From Balaenoptera acutorostrata (taxonomy: Eukaryota > Chordata > Mammalia > Artiodactyla > Balaenopteridae): a stretch of DNA of 64,000 nt. Below are positions 32,406 to 43,379 of the stretch, one piece after another. The stretch covers positions 59,122,668 to 59,186,667 of the forward strand of contig NC_080080.1 in assembly GCF_949987535.1 (NCBI RefSeq), read 5' to 3'. A program made the translations under genes and the position numbers. The notes under the pieces are model-generated. The model saw only the letters and a program-made list of their open reading frames with translations. It made no database searches and was not told the DNA's origin. Within the stretch, counting starts at the first letter, position 1; each line of letters opens with the position of its first letter.

Positions 32406-35400
32406 GATTAAATGCCTTCTTTTTTTTTTTTTTTTTAACCATCCTCAATACAAGCACAGTTTTAAAAAAAAAATGGCATTGTGATTGAATTTAATAGAAT
32501 AAATGATACAATAAAAAATCAAATACTAAATATATTCTGCATTTGAAAACGTGGGGCAAAAATGAAGAAGTAATCTTTTTACTTTAAAAATTATATTTCC
32601 TGTTAATGTTCCTAAGTAAAGTTGGTATATTCTACATGGAACAACACTATGTGAAATTAAAATATTTACTAAAATGCATGCTGGTCACTATCTTAACTCT
32701 CAGAAACGAAAACTATTTTCAAATTCTTACGATGAAATTTTTGTTTTACAAATAATAATTTAAAAATTTTTAGTACTGTTTCATATATAGAATTATTTTG
32801 ACAGATACCAAGTGTAATCACTTCAAAAGGCTTTTCATATTTGTAAGAAATAACAAACCATATGCCATCTTGTAGAAGCCTTGATTTGGAAAGAACATGG
32901 CTCTTGGCCAGCAATTAATTAAGCCACTCTTTTGTTTGACCATATTGTGGTGTTGTATAGGTGTGAAATTTTCTGTCTTCACCAAATAGGAATATTCCTG
33001 TGTACCCATGATAGGTATTAGGGAAAGCAGTCAACTTTTGCTGTTATTTTCCTACAAAGTAATGGGAATTATAAGTACAAGTAACTGAAGCACAAGAAGA
33101 ATTGGGAAAACTATTGGGATAAAATGGGAATATGAATTTGGTACTGGATAGCTGAAAAGTGACTCCTGTCACTTTGGTCCCTTTAAAATTGCCTCATTGT
33201 TATCAGGAAGGTGGAAGCTGAACATCTGTAGATGTCTATTGCTACAGAATATAGAATGAGAGAAGATTACTTAATTATCTGTTGTGTGTAGTGGGTTACT
33301 CTGTTGTCAAAAAGAGAAAATAATTAGCCTGACCAATCAATTTCCTGCATTTCTCCTGAATCCAATTCAGATATTCTTAAACTATCTTCAAATACAGATC
33401 TTCTCTGATATCAGTTTGTAGGGGCTCAGTTAGGTTACTCAGTCTTCCTCTCATCATGCGACTTCACTTGCTTCTCATTAGAGCAGAATTAACTTTTTAT
33501 TCAGGATATAGTAGTTAAACAGAGTTATGGGCTTGGGTCTAAAGATTGCAATCAGGGAAGGCTGGCCTCAACAGAGAGCTTCCTTTCACCCATTTTGACC
33601 ATTGTCACTGCTTCCCCTCATTCATCCTCATTGCTGTTGATCTTAGCAAGAGACCCAGAGACACTATTGCTTTGCTTACAAATAAGGTTTTATGTTTGAT
33701 CTTTTTCATTTTGTAAAAGATAAAGCACCTAAGTCTTAAAAGGGTGCTTTCTTTTTTTAATGAACAGCAGTGGCTCTGGGAATTTCAAAAGCTCTATAAT
33801 GTTTTGTTCATATGGTAAAAAGGATTCACAACAGACATTGTGATCCGAATACTTGTTTTCTTTCTCTTAATGGAAAATTATTTCCCTGAGGTTAAACATG
33901 ATTAAACTGTAGAAGTCTTCTGCACTTTACTCCAAACCCTAACAAATAAAACCAAACTCCACATATATTTTGGAGTGGCTTCCTGAACCCTAGCCTTAGA
34001 TATTGAGTTTCTTCTTTACAGTAAGTACTGGTAGCAATTACTGTACCGTGGTTACCTGCACACACACACCCACGCACCCTGCTGTGCACTGCTACAGTCT
34101 GGCACTTATCTTTATCTTTGGGAAGAGTGAAAGCATATGAAAGTGCTTCGCAAATAATTGTAGGTGGGTGCAGTACAGAGAGGGTTAACCATCCCGCATT
34201 TTCAGTGGCTTAATTAAGCTCTGGCAAAGAGCCAGGATCAGTAGAAAATGGGACAACCGCAGAAACCAGTGGGTTTCAGCATCTTGGCAAGGTCTGGAGC
34301 ATTCAGCAGCAGTCTGTGCTTGTGCCTACCTGTTGTGGGAAAGTGAGAGGCTGTCCAGACAAGGGACAAAAGCAGCCAGGCATTTTCCCATCCAGCTTTC
34401 CTTTTGTATTTGTCTTTTTAAAAAGGAGGCAAGAGTACCTGTGATCCAGCAGACTGTAGTGGTTCACTGCACTGTGCTTTGCACCGTGCAAGGAGGGGCT
34501 AGTTTAAACCCCCTGAGGAAAGCCCTGTCACCTCTCTGAGGCTGCACCGTGTGGAAAGCAGTCTTCCCTGTAAAACAGGATGTTGTCAGGACTTGAGGTT
34601 TGGGAATGATCCATGGGGAGATTTGGCAATGTTGAGAAGTTTCAATCAGTCAATGTTTATTTAGCCTCAGTGCTTTTTCAAGAAAAGAAAGTACTAGAGT
34701 TTTATTGTAGTTGTTATTGATAAAATTAATATTGATCATAAGATTATGAACCTTTGAAATAAAATATCATTATCAATGTGTATTATTTTAAAAAACATAC
34801 CCTAGTTTTGTGAAGTGTACAGATCTACACTTTATCAAGGATTGTAATTAAATACTTTCTACTTCTCTTTTTAGCTAAAATACATTGATTTGCTATTTGA
34901 ATGGTTCATAACTCTTTTAGGACTAAAGCTTCTAATCTTTCCTTTATACCAAAAACCCATATTGTAAATGTGCTTGAATTTCTTTCTGCCAAAAAAATTT
35001 TCTGGGCAAAATTATTTCAGATAGGGGAAACCACTTTGCATTAGAAACCTCCTTCTGTCCCATTTATTTAGAATTGTACCATTTCATCTTTCAGGGTGAA
35101 ACCCAGCTTTAGAAAACGAACTATAACAAAAATATAACAAAGTCTTGTATATCTTAGAGAAAGCTGTGTTGTCTTTTTATTTAGAAAAGCCAATTTTCCT
35201 GTAATTATTAAAAATAGGTTTTTCAGCAATAAAAATAAAGTATTGATACATGCTAAAAAATTTAAAAATAATAAAATAAAATTAAAATTAAAATAGGTAG
35301 AATACATCCCTGGGAGTAACAATTCTATTTTTTTTTCATTTTCTATAGTCTTTGTATATTAATAACAGTATTTTGGAGCTGATTTGGTTTTACAATTAAA

Positions 35401-36212
35401 GTCAGATTAACAATAGAATGTCATTAGTTCAATAATCTTTGCTGCAGTTAAAATAACATAATCCTGTACACTGTAATGTTTTATAAGCTCACATGTGAAA
35501 ACAGGAAAGAATTTCATTTTAAAATCTGTTGTGTAGCTCCAGCTGTTAAAGGGCTACTGCCATTGTCTCTATACCACACATTTATTTTGGTACTCATTCA
35601 TAGATAGGCTTGTATTATTTATTTAACTCTCCAAACTAGATTGTAACCCCATATCTATCTTTAAGGCAGTGTTGTACAAAGGCTTAGAGTGAGCCCTTAT
35701 TAACTGCAATTGTGTAATTTGCTTGATTCAAGTGAGTTGAGCAGATCAAAACTAGTTTGGGTATACTTGGGGGTTAAATTTGAAACATTTCTTACAAGAT
35801 CTAAGAAAAATTCACCCTGACTTTTTATACCAGCAGAATCCAGTGTCTGTAGTTTTGAGCACACGTCAACGTTTGTGAGTGTTTTAGCTGTGTGGACAGA
35901 GTGAAGCAGCGGGGCAGCTGCCATTCTCTACATCAATTTGTGTTGATACACACCCATCAGCAAAGTCTCTGAACTCCCTTTTTTTTATTGTAAATGTCTT
36001 TAAAAACTTGTTGGTGTACCAATCAAAATTAGTTAGCAATAAAAAGCATTTTTAAAATAGCCTTTGAGTTCCTCTGAATCTCAACATTTTCTCCTTCACT
36101 CACGGATCTCTTTTCATATTATGCTATCTGGGGGAGATTTGCAAAAGTGATGATAACATGTTTCTCTTCTAGCTCTTGCTTTGAAAATATTGCAAAAGAT
36201 AAAGACATTGTA
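32406..36212. other. Repeat-poor unique DNA
   Basis: Apart from a T homopolymer at about 32419-32436 and an A-rich low-complexity patch at 35263-35296, I recognise no repeat and no gene. Frames at 32693-32914, 33892-34089, 34303-34539 and 35700-35924 are short and unsupported. The block 34100-34620 is less AT-rich and is a candidate regulatory region. Confidence 0.45.
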
Positions 36213-36590
36213 ATTCAGCATGGATGAACCCTAAAAACATTATGCTAAGTGAAAGAAGCCAGTCGCAAAAGACCACATATTGTGTCATTCTCTTTATATG
36301 AAACGTCCAGAATAGGCAAATCCACAGAGACAGAAGGTAGATTTGTCATTGCGAGGGGCCAGGAGAGGGGGAAATGGGGAGTTTCTGCTAATGAGTGCAG
36401 GGTTTCTCTTTGGGGTGATAAAAATGTTCTAAAATTAGGTGTGACCGTAGTGGCACTAAATGAATATACTCTGTGAATATATTAAAAATCTGAATATACT
36501 CTGTGAATACACTAAAAATCACTGAATTGTATACTTTAAATGGGTAAATTTTATGATATGTAAATTATAGCTCAAACGCTGTTTTAAAAA
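36213..36590 (+). mobile_element. L1 LINE 3' UTR with internal tandem duplication
   Basis: 'catggatgaaccctaaaaac', 'aaagaagccagtcgcaaaag', 'tttgtcattgcgaggggcca' and 'tttaaatgggtaaattttat' match the same L1 3' region as 19400-19740. A 30-base unit is repeated in tandem at 36461-36490 and 36491-36520 with two differences. The 75-codon frame at 36249-36476 lies inside this repeat. Confidence 0.85.
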
Positions 36591-36829
36591 GCTGTAATAA
36601 TGGGAAATATTGTAGATAAAAAATTTATTAATATCCTATGCTTATAGTTAACCTCTCCCAAAGTACCCCACTTTAGCATAGTAAATATAAGTTGTATGTG
36701 ATATAAACCATTAGCCTAGCTTATAATAATACTCACAATATAGCAGTTAATCTGTACAGTCGTGAAAGTTGACCATTTAAAAGACTTTTTGTGTTCTTGG
36801 ACCACATCATTATCAGCAGAGTTAAAATG

Positions 36830-37335
36830 CATTCATTCAGCAAATATTTGTTGACTTTCTACTATATTCCAGGTACGGTCCTACACGTTAAAAACACAGA
36901 GATGACCAGAGCATAGTTTTTACCCTCCAGAGTCTCACCATTAGGAGGGTGGACAGACAAAAGCAAAAGCATACCTAACGTGTGTCAGTGTCATCATACT
37001 GGACATCCTAGAGTGGGTTTTGGGAATGCTGTGTCTACCTCAAAGCACTTGGGAAGTTTCTTTGAGAATAGGAGTTTGGTCTAATTGGAGGAAAAAGACA
37101 ATGGGCCAGAGAGATGAAGGCTTCTAGGCAGAGCGAATGAATGGCTCATGCCAAGGCCCAGGGGACAAAGCGAAAACAAAACAAGCCCAGACAATTCAAG
37201 AACTGCAAGTGGCCCAGGTCTCATCTGAGGTCAGAGTTCATGTGGTGGGAGCTGCCACATGAGGCCAGCTGCGCCAGGAAGGCAGGCAAAGGTCCTAGTA
37301 CCAAGGGCCTGATAGGCTTTGCTAAATTCTCAAAA
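36830..37335 (-). repeat. LINE-2 3' region, antisense
   Basis: 'cattcattcagcaaatattt', 'ctatattccaggtacggtcc', 'gcttctaggcagagcgaatg' and 'atgccaaggcccaggggaca' follow antisense LINE-2 order. The 75-codon frame at 37141-37368 is repeat-derived. Confidence 0.75.
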
Positions 37336-37744
37336 GAACAGCTCTTAAAAACTGTTCATTTGTTATAAATTTGTTAATTTATAATCACAATTTAAGTACA
37401 GAAAGGAAGTATTCAGTTCAGCCTTTCATTTTTTAGACCAAGGGCCAGAGAACTTTGTTCAAACTAGGACTGACAGCTAGAACTCTTTGAGTCCCATTCC
37501 AACAGGTTTGGTCCTATATCACTTGCCTTTGGAAAATCAGAGGCTGAAAGGTTTAGTAACCCTCAGTAAATGTTAGCTATTCTTAATTTTCAGCAACATT
37601 TCTAATACTGTCCAGTAATAACTAAGAAGTACTGAAAAATTGTCATCTTTACACATAGAAAGTCAACTTTACCCATAGAACAAATGTTTCGACCAAAACC
37701 TTTGTTTTGAAATTTGATTAGAAGCATAGATTTATAAAGTATAT
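37336..37744. other. Unannotated DNA
   Basis: No gene. A faint MIR-like phrase may lie near 37440-37560, not strong enough to call. Confidence 0.4.
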
Positions 37745-39600
37745 GACTGTTTTTGTTTTAAGCCACTAAGTTTTGGAGTAGTATCTTACATAGAAAAAGA
37801 TGACTGGCATAGATTCTAGTACCTGAAAATAGAATACTGATATAAAAATAACCTAAAAATGTGACTTTGGCTTTGGGACCAGGCAGTGGATGGAAGCTGT
37901 ATGAACCTTGACATGTTAGCAGGAGCCTAACGGGCATCAAGGAGACTGTCAGTGAGGGATTAGATGTTACTGGAAGTTGAAGGAAAGGGTATCTTTGTTG
38001 TAAAGTGGAGGAAATTTGGCAACATAATCACAATAATATGGAAACTTGAAAATGTACCTAATGAACTAGATGACCTAGATAAGGAGCTTTCCAGGCAGAG
38101 GTTAAAGGTGCCCCCTGGCTTCTTCTACCCTTTATAATAAAATAAGAAGAGAGGAGAGATAAGCTAAAATACAATATGCTAACTGTAAAATCAGCCAGGA
38201 CTTGCTGGGTTCAAAAATAAATTTATTTTCTCATTCTTTGCCTCTCCAGATAGTAGATGATTCTAAAATTAAGAAATGGCTTATGGGCAAAGGTGAAATC
38301 CAAGGGTGCTGTCAGGGAAACATGGTCTAAAGATGAAGTCAAAGATGTCACTGTAAAACCCTTTATCCAGACCTCAGAATGATTTAATAAGGAGGTATCT
38401 TATACACCCTTTCAAATAGACAAAAGGCCCTCTTAAAATCTAAAGGGTGTGCCTCACTGATCTTCTTTCATTAAATAGATTAAATAGACCTTCTAATATT
38501 CTTAAGGACATTATTCGGTAACAGTTTTAGAGAAGGGCTTATCTCAACAAGATTTGTGGGTGTGACTTTGCTTTGGTCTAATGGAGTGAATTCCAGTATT
38601 ACTCAGAAAACTCACAAAATTTTTAAGAGAATTGTATTGGAGAAGACACTGTTAGCTGTGACTAAAAGGGACAGAGACTGGCTAAAATGAAGAGTTATTT
38701 GGACTCCTGGATTTCCAAGGGGAGGAAGCAGGCTGAGAAAACTACTATTCCACTGCAAATGCAGGCTACCTTTTATGAAAAAGGAAACATAGTTCAGAGG
38801 ATGGAACCAAGAACCCAGAGGGCAGAGAAGAGCCCTAGAGAGTCATTCCCAGTTAGTGGGACTAAGCCTTCATCAAGCAACTGGCAAGATTGACTGGATT
38901 TCGGAGTTGTTATGGGCCAGAACCTGCTATGTGCCTCCTTTTTCCCCCCTTTTTAGGACAGAGGGTCTAGAGCAGTTATCTTACGCCTGTCCCACCAGTG
39001 TATGTTGGGTGTTTATGTATAGAGGCATGTACTTTGTTTTTTTAGTTTATAGGGCTTCATATCAAGGGGAATGGCAATAAAGGATCTGTTCCCATGGGAC
39101 CACACTAAAGGTGTCTCATTTGCACCTGGACTTGATTTAGATCATGAGATCTTGGACTTTGAGCCTTAGCCTGATGCCACCTTAGTAAATGAGACTTCGT
39201 GGAGATCTTGGGAGGAGGGAATGTGTGTATTTTGTTTGTGAGGGGAATGTAAATAATTTGTGGGCAGCATCAGCCTGTGGTGATTTTTAAACATATCCAC
39301 AAATTCTCTGGTGCTCCTCCAATCTAGAGGTGGAGTCTAATTCCCTTCCTTTTGAATATAGGCTTGCCTTACAGTACTCACTGTTCACAAATGGAATGCA
39401 GTGGAAGTGACTGAGGAAGTGACATGATTTCTGAGGCTAGGTCGTAAGACGATTCTACCTCGCTTTCTCTTTCGGAATTTAGCCGCCGTGCTGTGAGGGA
39501 TCCCAGACCGCATGGAAAGGCCAAAGGTAGGTAGTATTCTGGGTGACAGTCCCAGCTGAGGCCCCAGCCACATCCAGTGTCGTGTGCCATGCCTGTGTCT
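37745..39600 (+). mobile_element. ERVL-MaLR retrovirus-like remnant (MLT1-type LTRs plus internal region)
   Basis: The left edge (37745-37795) has 'ttaagccactaagttttgga', the usual end of an MLT1 LTR. About 1.5 kb of internal MaLR sequence follows, including 'cagaggatggaaccaagaac' and 'gttatgggccagaacctgct'. The right part (39275-39600) starts as a new MLT1 LTR with 'catatccacaaattctctgg' and 'gatttctgaggctaggtcgt'. Both LTRs are incomplete. No gag, pol or env frame is open. MaLRs are ancient non-coding relatives of ERVL, mobilised in trans. Confidence 0.72.
39275..39600 (+). repeat. MLT1-type LTR (3' LTR of the MaLR remnant), truncated
   Basis: 'cttttgaatataggcttgcc', 'atggaatgcagtggaagtga' and 'gatttctgaggctaggtcgt' match the LTR 5' half. 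The LTR 3' end is not found before the next L1. Minus-strand frames of 62-70 codons overlap it and are not genes. Confidence 0.7.
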
Positions 39601-39717
39601 GAGGAAGCGATGTGGGGAACCCTGGGTGAGAACTGCTAGCTAGTTTGGGGCTGGTAAGTTGCTTGGTCAGAGTGGTTATGAGTTTTGTCTTGTTTGGCAG
39701 TTAATCTTTTTTTTTTC

Positions 39718-40240
39718 TTTTTTCAATCCTTTAATTGAAGAATACCATTCATAAAGAAAAGTGTACCGATCCTATGTATACAGCTCAATTATCCCGAAGT
39801 GAACACACCTATGTAACCATCACCCAGTTTAAGAAATAGGAAACTACTAGGGACTTCCTTGGCGGTCCAGTGGTTAGGACTCTGTGCTTGCACTGCAGAG
39901 GGCCCGGGTTCGATCCCTGGTCTGGGAACTAAGATCCTGCATGCCAGCATGGCGTGGCCAAAAAGAAAAAAAAGAAATAGGAAACCACTGGTACCTCAGG
40001 TGCCTCACATGTGCCCGCTCCCAATCACTACCTCCTCTCTCCTTTACACAGGTCATCCCCATCCTGGCATCCAATGCCAGGGATTAATTTGGCTGCTTTT
40101 TACCTTTATTTAAGTGGAATCATAGAGTAGGTGTTTTTTTGGTCTGGCTTCTTTTGCTAGCCTGTTGAGATGACCATATTCCTGTGTGTGACAGTAGTGT
40201 ATGCATTTTTGTCACTGGACAGCAGTGTACTAATGGAATT
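39718..40240 (-). repeat. Old L1 3' UTR, antisense, split by a short CHR SINE
   Basis: 'cctttaattgaagaatacca', 'gaagtgaacacacctatgta' and 'accatcacccagtttaagaa' lie left of the SINE. 'cccgctcccaatcactacct' and 'taagtggaatcatagagtag' lie right of it. The order is that of an antisense L1M 3' UTR. Confidence 0.7.
39849..39971 (+). mobile_element. Short CHR-1-like tRNA-derived SINE, sense
   Basis: About 123 bases: head 'gggacttccttggcggtcca', B box in 'ccgggttcgatccctggtct', then 'ggaactaagatcctgcatgc' and an A-rich tail. The duplication 'aagaaataggaaac' followed by similar bases lies at 39831 and 39972. It lacks the long body of the other CHR copies, as expected for the older CHR-1 type. Frames of 66-84 codons over it are repeat-derived. 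Confidence 0.92.
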
Positions 40241-41525
40241 GAAACCTTACTGTCCTTTGCGGCAGCAGGAGAATTACGCACACCGCTTGTGTCATGAAAT
40301 ATGCAAGCAGAGTGGCATTGTATTTTTTTAAAGCAAGCGAAAACGGCTGCAGCCTGCTGAGTGCAAGCAGCTGCTGCTTGATGTCTTCCACTGTGAGAGC
40401 ACCTTTCTGACAGGTTCTCAGGCTCAAGTCTGAGGTCAGAACAGGATTAGGACAGGAACCCACTTCGCACTGACAGCTGCTCCGTTAGTCAGTGCACTGA
40501 CTTCAGCTCCATGGATTCCAAGGAATGTTTAATTAATTTTCTCACTACCAAAAGTTATCTCTGAGAAAGCTGTAATCATGTGTTTTAACTGGGGTTTTTT
40601 TTTTTTTTTGTAATCGGTTATCATTTTCCCCCAAATCCGATGAAATTTTTGTCCCTAAAGCTCTTGGATGCTTTACCTAACACAAATTTATCAAATGTAT
40701 CCAATTGTGAATGTTACTATCCAGTCTTCTCTTTATTATTATCCAGGAATAGATCATTTGCTTTGCAGACCTAGGCAGCTCTCAAGAGACACCCAGTCAT
40801 CCATCGTATTGAACAGCTGGTTCCCTGTAGCAGAGAAACTGCTCATGGGAAATAAGGAACTCTGTTGAGGGTGTGGGACCCTTCCTATGTGGAGGACCCA
40901 GATCCAAGGATGTAGGAGGAGCTGAGCTAGTGAGGACAGGGGTGCATCTGCTGTTGCTCTTTCTCCGATGGTGGCTTTGTTATGTGGAGATGAAATTCCA
41001 GACCATTTGGATCTTGGCACCAGAATGCTTCATAGGAAGGACATTTCTACCTCTGCACGAAAGCTAATGTCATTCTCTTGCCAGATAGAATACAGTGACA
41101 TTTCTGTTCCCAGTGGAAATACGTTTGTTCCTATTCTCTGTTTATTTGGTACACAGCTCATTGATGATGAGCTTAATTTTGGAAGGCCAGGGTAGGAAGA
41201 GAAAGAAAATAGGCTTACTAGAAAGTTAGTTTCTTTCTAATATACCATGTTAAATCCATCATGATGATACCCCTCGATCTATATGAATAAAATTGTTTCT
41301 ATCTATCTAGCTATGATCTAGAAACCACTGAGAATATTCCAGCAAGTTTTGAAAGGGGGTGTTTTTGAATGGTTTGATTTAAAATATGGACAATGTAATA
41401 CATAAAATTCAGTTAGGGGAATAGGCAGTTATTTTCCAAAGTTGATAAAATAGGTTCTGTGAGATCTGTATTACTACCAAAAGTACAATATCTTATGTAC
41501 CAAGATGTTTTCAGCACTTAGAATT
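40241..41525. other. Unannotated DNA
   Basis: No repeat recognised except a T run at about 40591-40609. Overlapping frames on both strands (40230-40463, 40668-40868, 40754-41020, 40873-41195) have no domains. The block 40255-40560 is a candidate regulatory region. Confidence 0.45.
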
Positions 41526-42430
41526 CTTCAGCTGCATTTAACAGAAAGACCCACTTTAACTGTCTTAAACAATAAGGAAATTTATTAAGTAAAATAACAA
41601 GGAATTCAGAGGTAGGACAGTTGTAATTTAGTTGTGATAAGTGCCCTGGGTCCTCCTCTTTGTAATTCTCTAGTCTAGACTAGCCCTCCTCTCCATATAG
41701 GTTTGTCCTCAGGCTGATCCCTTTATGGTTGCAAAATAGTGGTGACAATGCCAGGTATCACGTCCAGAATTGACAAAGATGTAGAAAAGGGGGTATCTCT
41801 TTCTTGTGTCTCTTTTTTTTTTTTGTTTATTTATTGGCTACGTTGGGTCTTTGTTGCTGCATGTGGGCTTTCTCTAGTTGCGGCGAGCGGGGGCTACTCT
41901 TCGTTGCGGTGCACGGGCTTTGGGTGGGGGCTACTCGGCTTCTCATTGAGGTGGCTTCTCTTGTTGCAGAGCACGGGCTCTAGGCACGCGGGCTTCAGTA
42001 GTTGTGGCGTGTGGGCTCAGTAGTTGTGGCTCGCGATCTCTAGAGCGCAGGCTCAGTAGTTGTGGCGCACGGGCTTGGTTGCTCCGTGGCATGTGGGAGC
42101 TTCCCGGACCAGGGCTTGAGTCTGTGTCCCCTGCATTGGCAGGCGGATTCTTAACCACTGCGCCACCAGGGAAGTCCCCTTGTGTCTCTTTTAAGAGTAA
42201 AACTTTCCCAGAAATTCCCCTGCAGATATTCGTCTGTATATTACTGGTTGGAATTTCATCACATGCCAAGATACAAAGCAATCATTGACAGGGGGAGAGA
42301 GCACCATGACTGATTCAGACTTGTCAGGATCTGCTAGTCTGGCTGCAGAATTTGCAGGATTCACTGCAAAGGGAAAATGTGATGCCCAAGCCAGGGGCAA
42401 GGAAATTAATCTTCCCTTCCCGTGGTCCCA
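41526..42430. repeat. Unassigned old repeat split by a CHR SINE
   Basis: 'taactgtcttaaacaataag', 'gaaatttattaagtaaaata' and later 'gactgattcagacttgtcag' resemble a mammalian-wide repeat in which 'acaataaggaaatttatt' is common. I cannot name the family. The SINE at 41817-42178 splits it. Confidence 0.4.
41817..42178 (-). mobile_element. CHR-type tRNA-derived SINE
   Basis: The minus strand begins 'gggacttccctggtggcgca'. The duplication 'cttgtgtctctttt' is exact at 41803-41816 and 42179-42192. The body has extra text around 41918-41942 ('ctttgggtgggggctactcg') relative to other copies. Overlapping frames of 94-112 codons are repeat-derived. Confidence 0.95.
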
Positions 42431-42546
42431 CAACCCTAATTCACCATGGAGGGCAACCCCAGGAGATTGCTGCCTGTGTGCCAGGATGTACAGAGGAATT
42501 ATGCCCTAATGTCCTGAGGCACATTGTATATAAAGAATTAACTTCT

Positions 42547-42629
42547 ATACATGTAGCTGATTCACTTTGTTATACAGCAGAAACTAACACAACATTGTAA
42601 AGCAGTTATACTCCAATAAAGATGTTAAA
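42547..42629 (+). mobile_element. 83-base L1 3'-end insertion
   Basis: Only the L1 terminus is present: 'gctgattcactttgttatac', 'agcagaaactaacacaacat' and 'actccaataaagatgttaaa'. 'aaagaattaacttct' flanks it exactly at 42532-42546 and 42630-42644. The A tail is almost absent (about four A bases shared with the duplication). Confidence 0.88.
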
Positions 42630-42644
42630 AAAGAATTAACTTCT

Positions 42645-43379
42645 TATGATCCCTGGGAGAATTAATAAAATAGTCATTCAAACCATTGTCTGTAGGGCTT
42701 CTGTCTCTGGCTGAACCCCAGTTGAGAAAGGCTGCTAGAGGGTCCACTGAAGACCAACGGCTTTGTTACTGTTTCATCCAAACTACCTAAAAGTAAAGAT
42801 CAACACCAAAATATTAGATAAGCAAATGTCCTATTGGTAATATAAGAGTATTGTATGAAATATGAAAACCTTTTTAGTTGTACCCTTGGGGTGAAGGAGT
42901 GAGATCTAAAAGATGAAATATGGAAATACTAGTCAAACTTTATGGTCACATCCAGTATTTTATTTTTAGCTGGTGATTCTGTTAAGCCAGCCTCCCTTGC
43001 ATCCCGGAGACTTGGTGTTTATTGGCAAATCGTTTTCCCATCAACAAAGTCACAAAAAATGATTTTCTGTCATGTGAGGGGAGCAACAATTACTATGAAC
43101 CAACCTTCAAGTAGGTATATTATGCCAAGAACTATAATATACATATTATGCTATATAATATTTGGTCATAAGAGATACCTGGGAAGGTACAATTCAAGAT
43201 AGTATTTAGTGAAATATAATCATGGTGACAGCACCAGTCCCTTTAAGTGTTAAAATTTAGAGCTCTGTTTTTGCTTCCAAGGTTCAGGCAAACCACTACT
43301 TTATGCTGTATGATTGATGTAATTATCTTTACTCCACTAATAATTGTCAGACACATCCCATGCTACTTGATTTCCCACT
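42645..43379. other. Unannotated DNA
   Basis: No repeat recognised. An 86-codon frame at 42942-43202 is unsupported. Confidence 0.45.
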
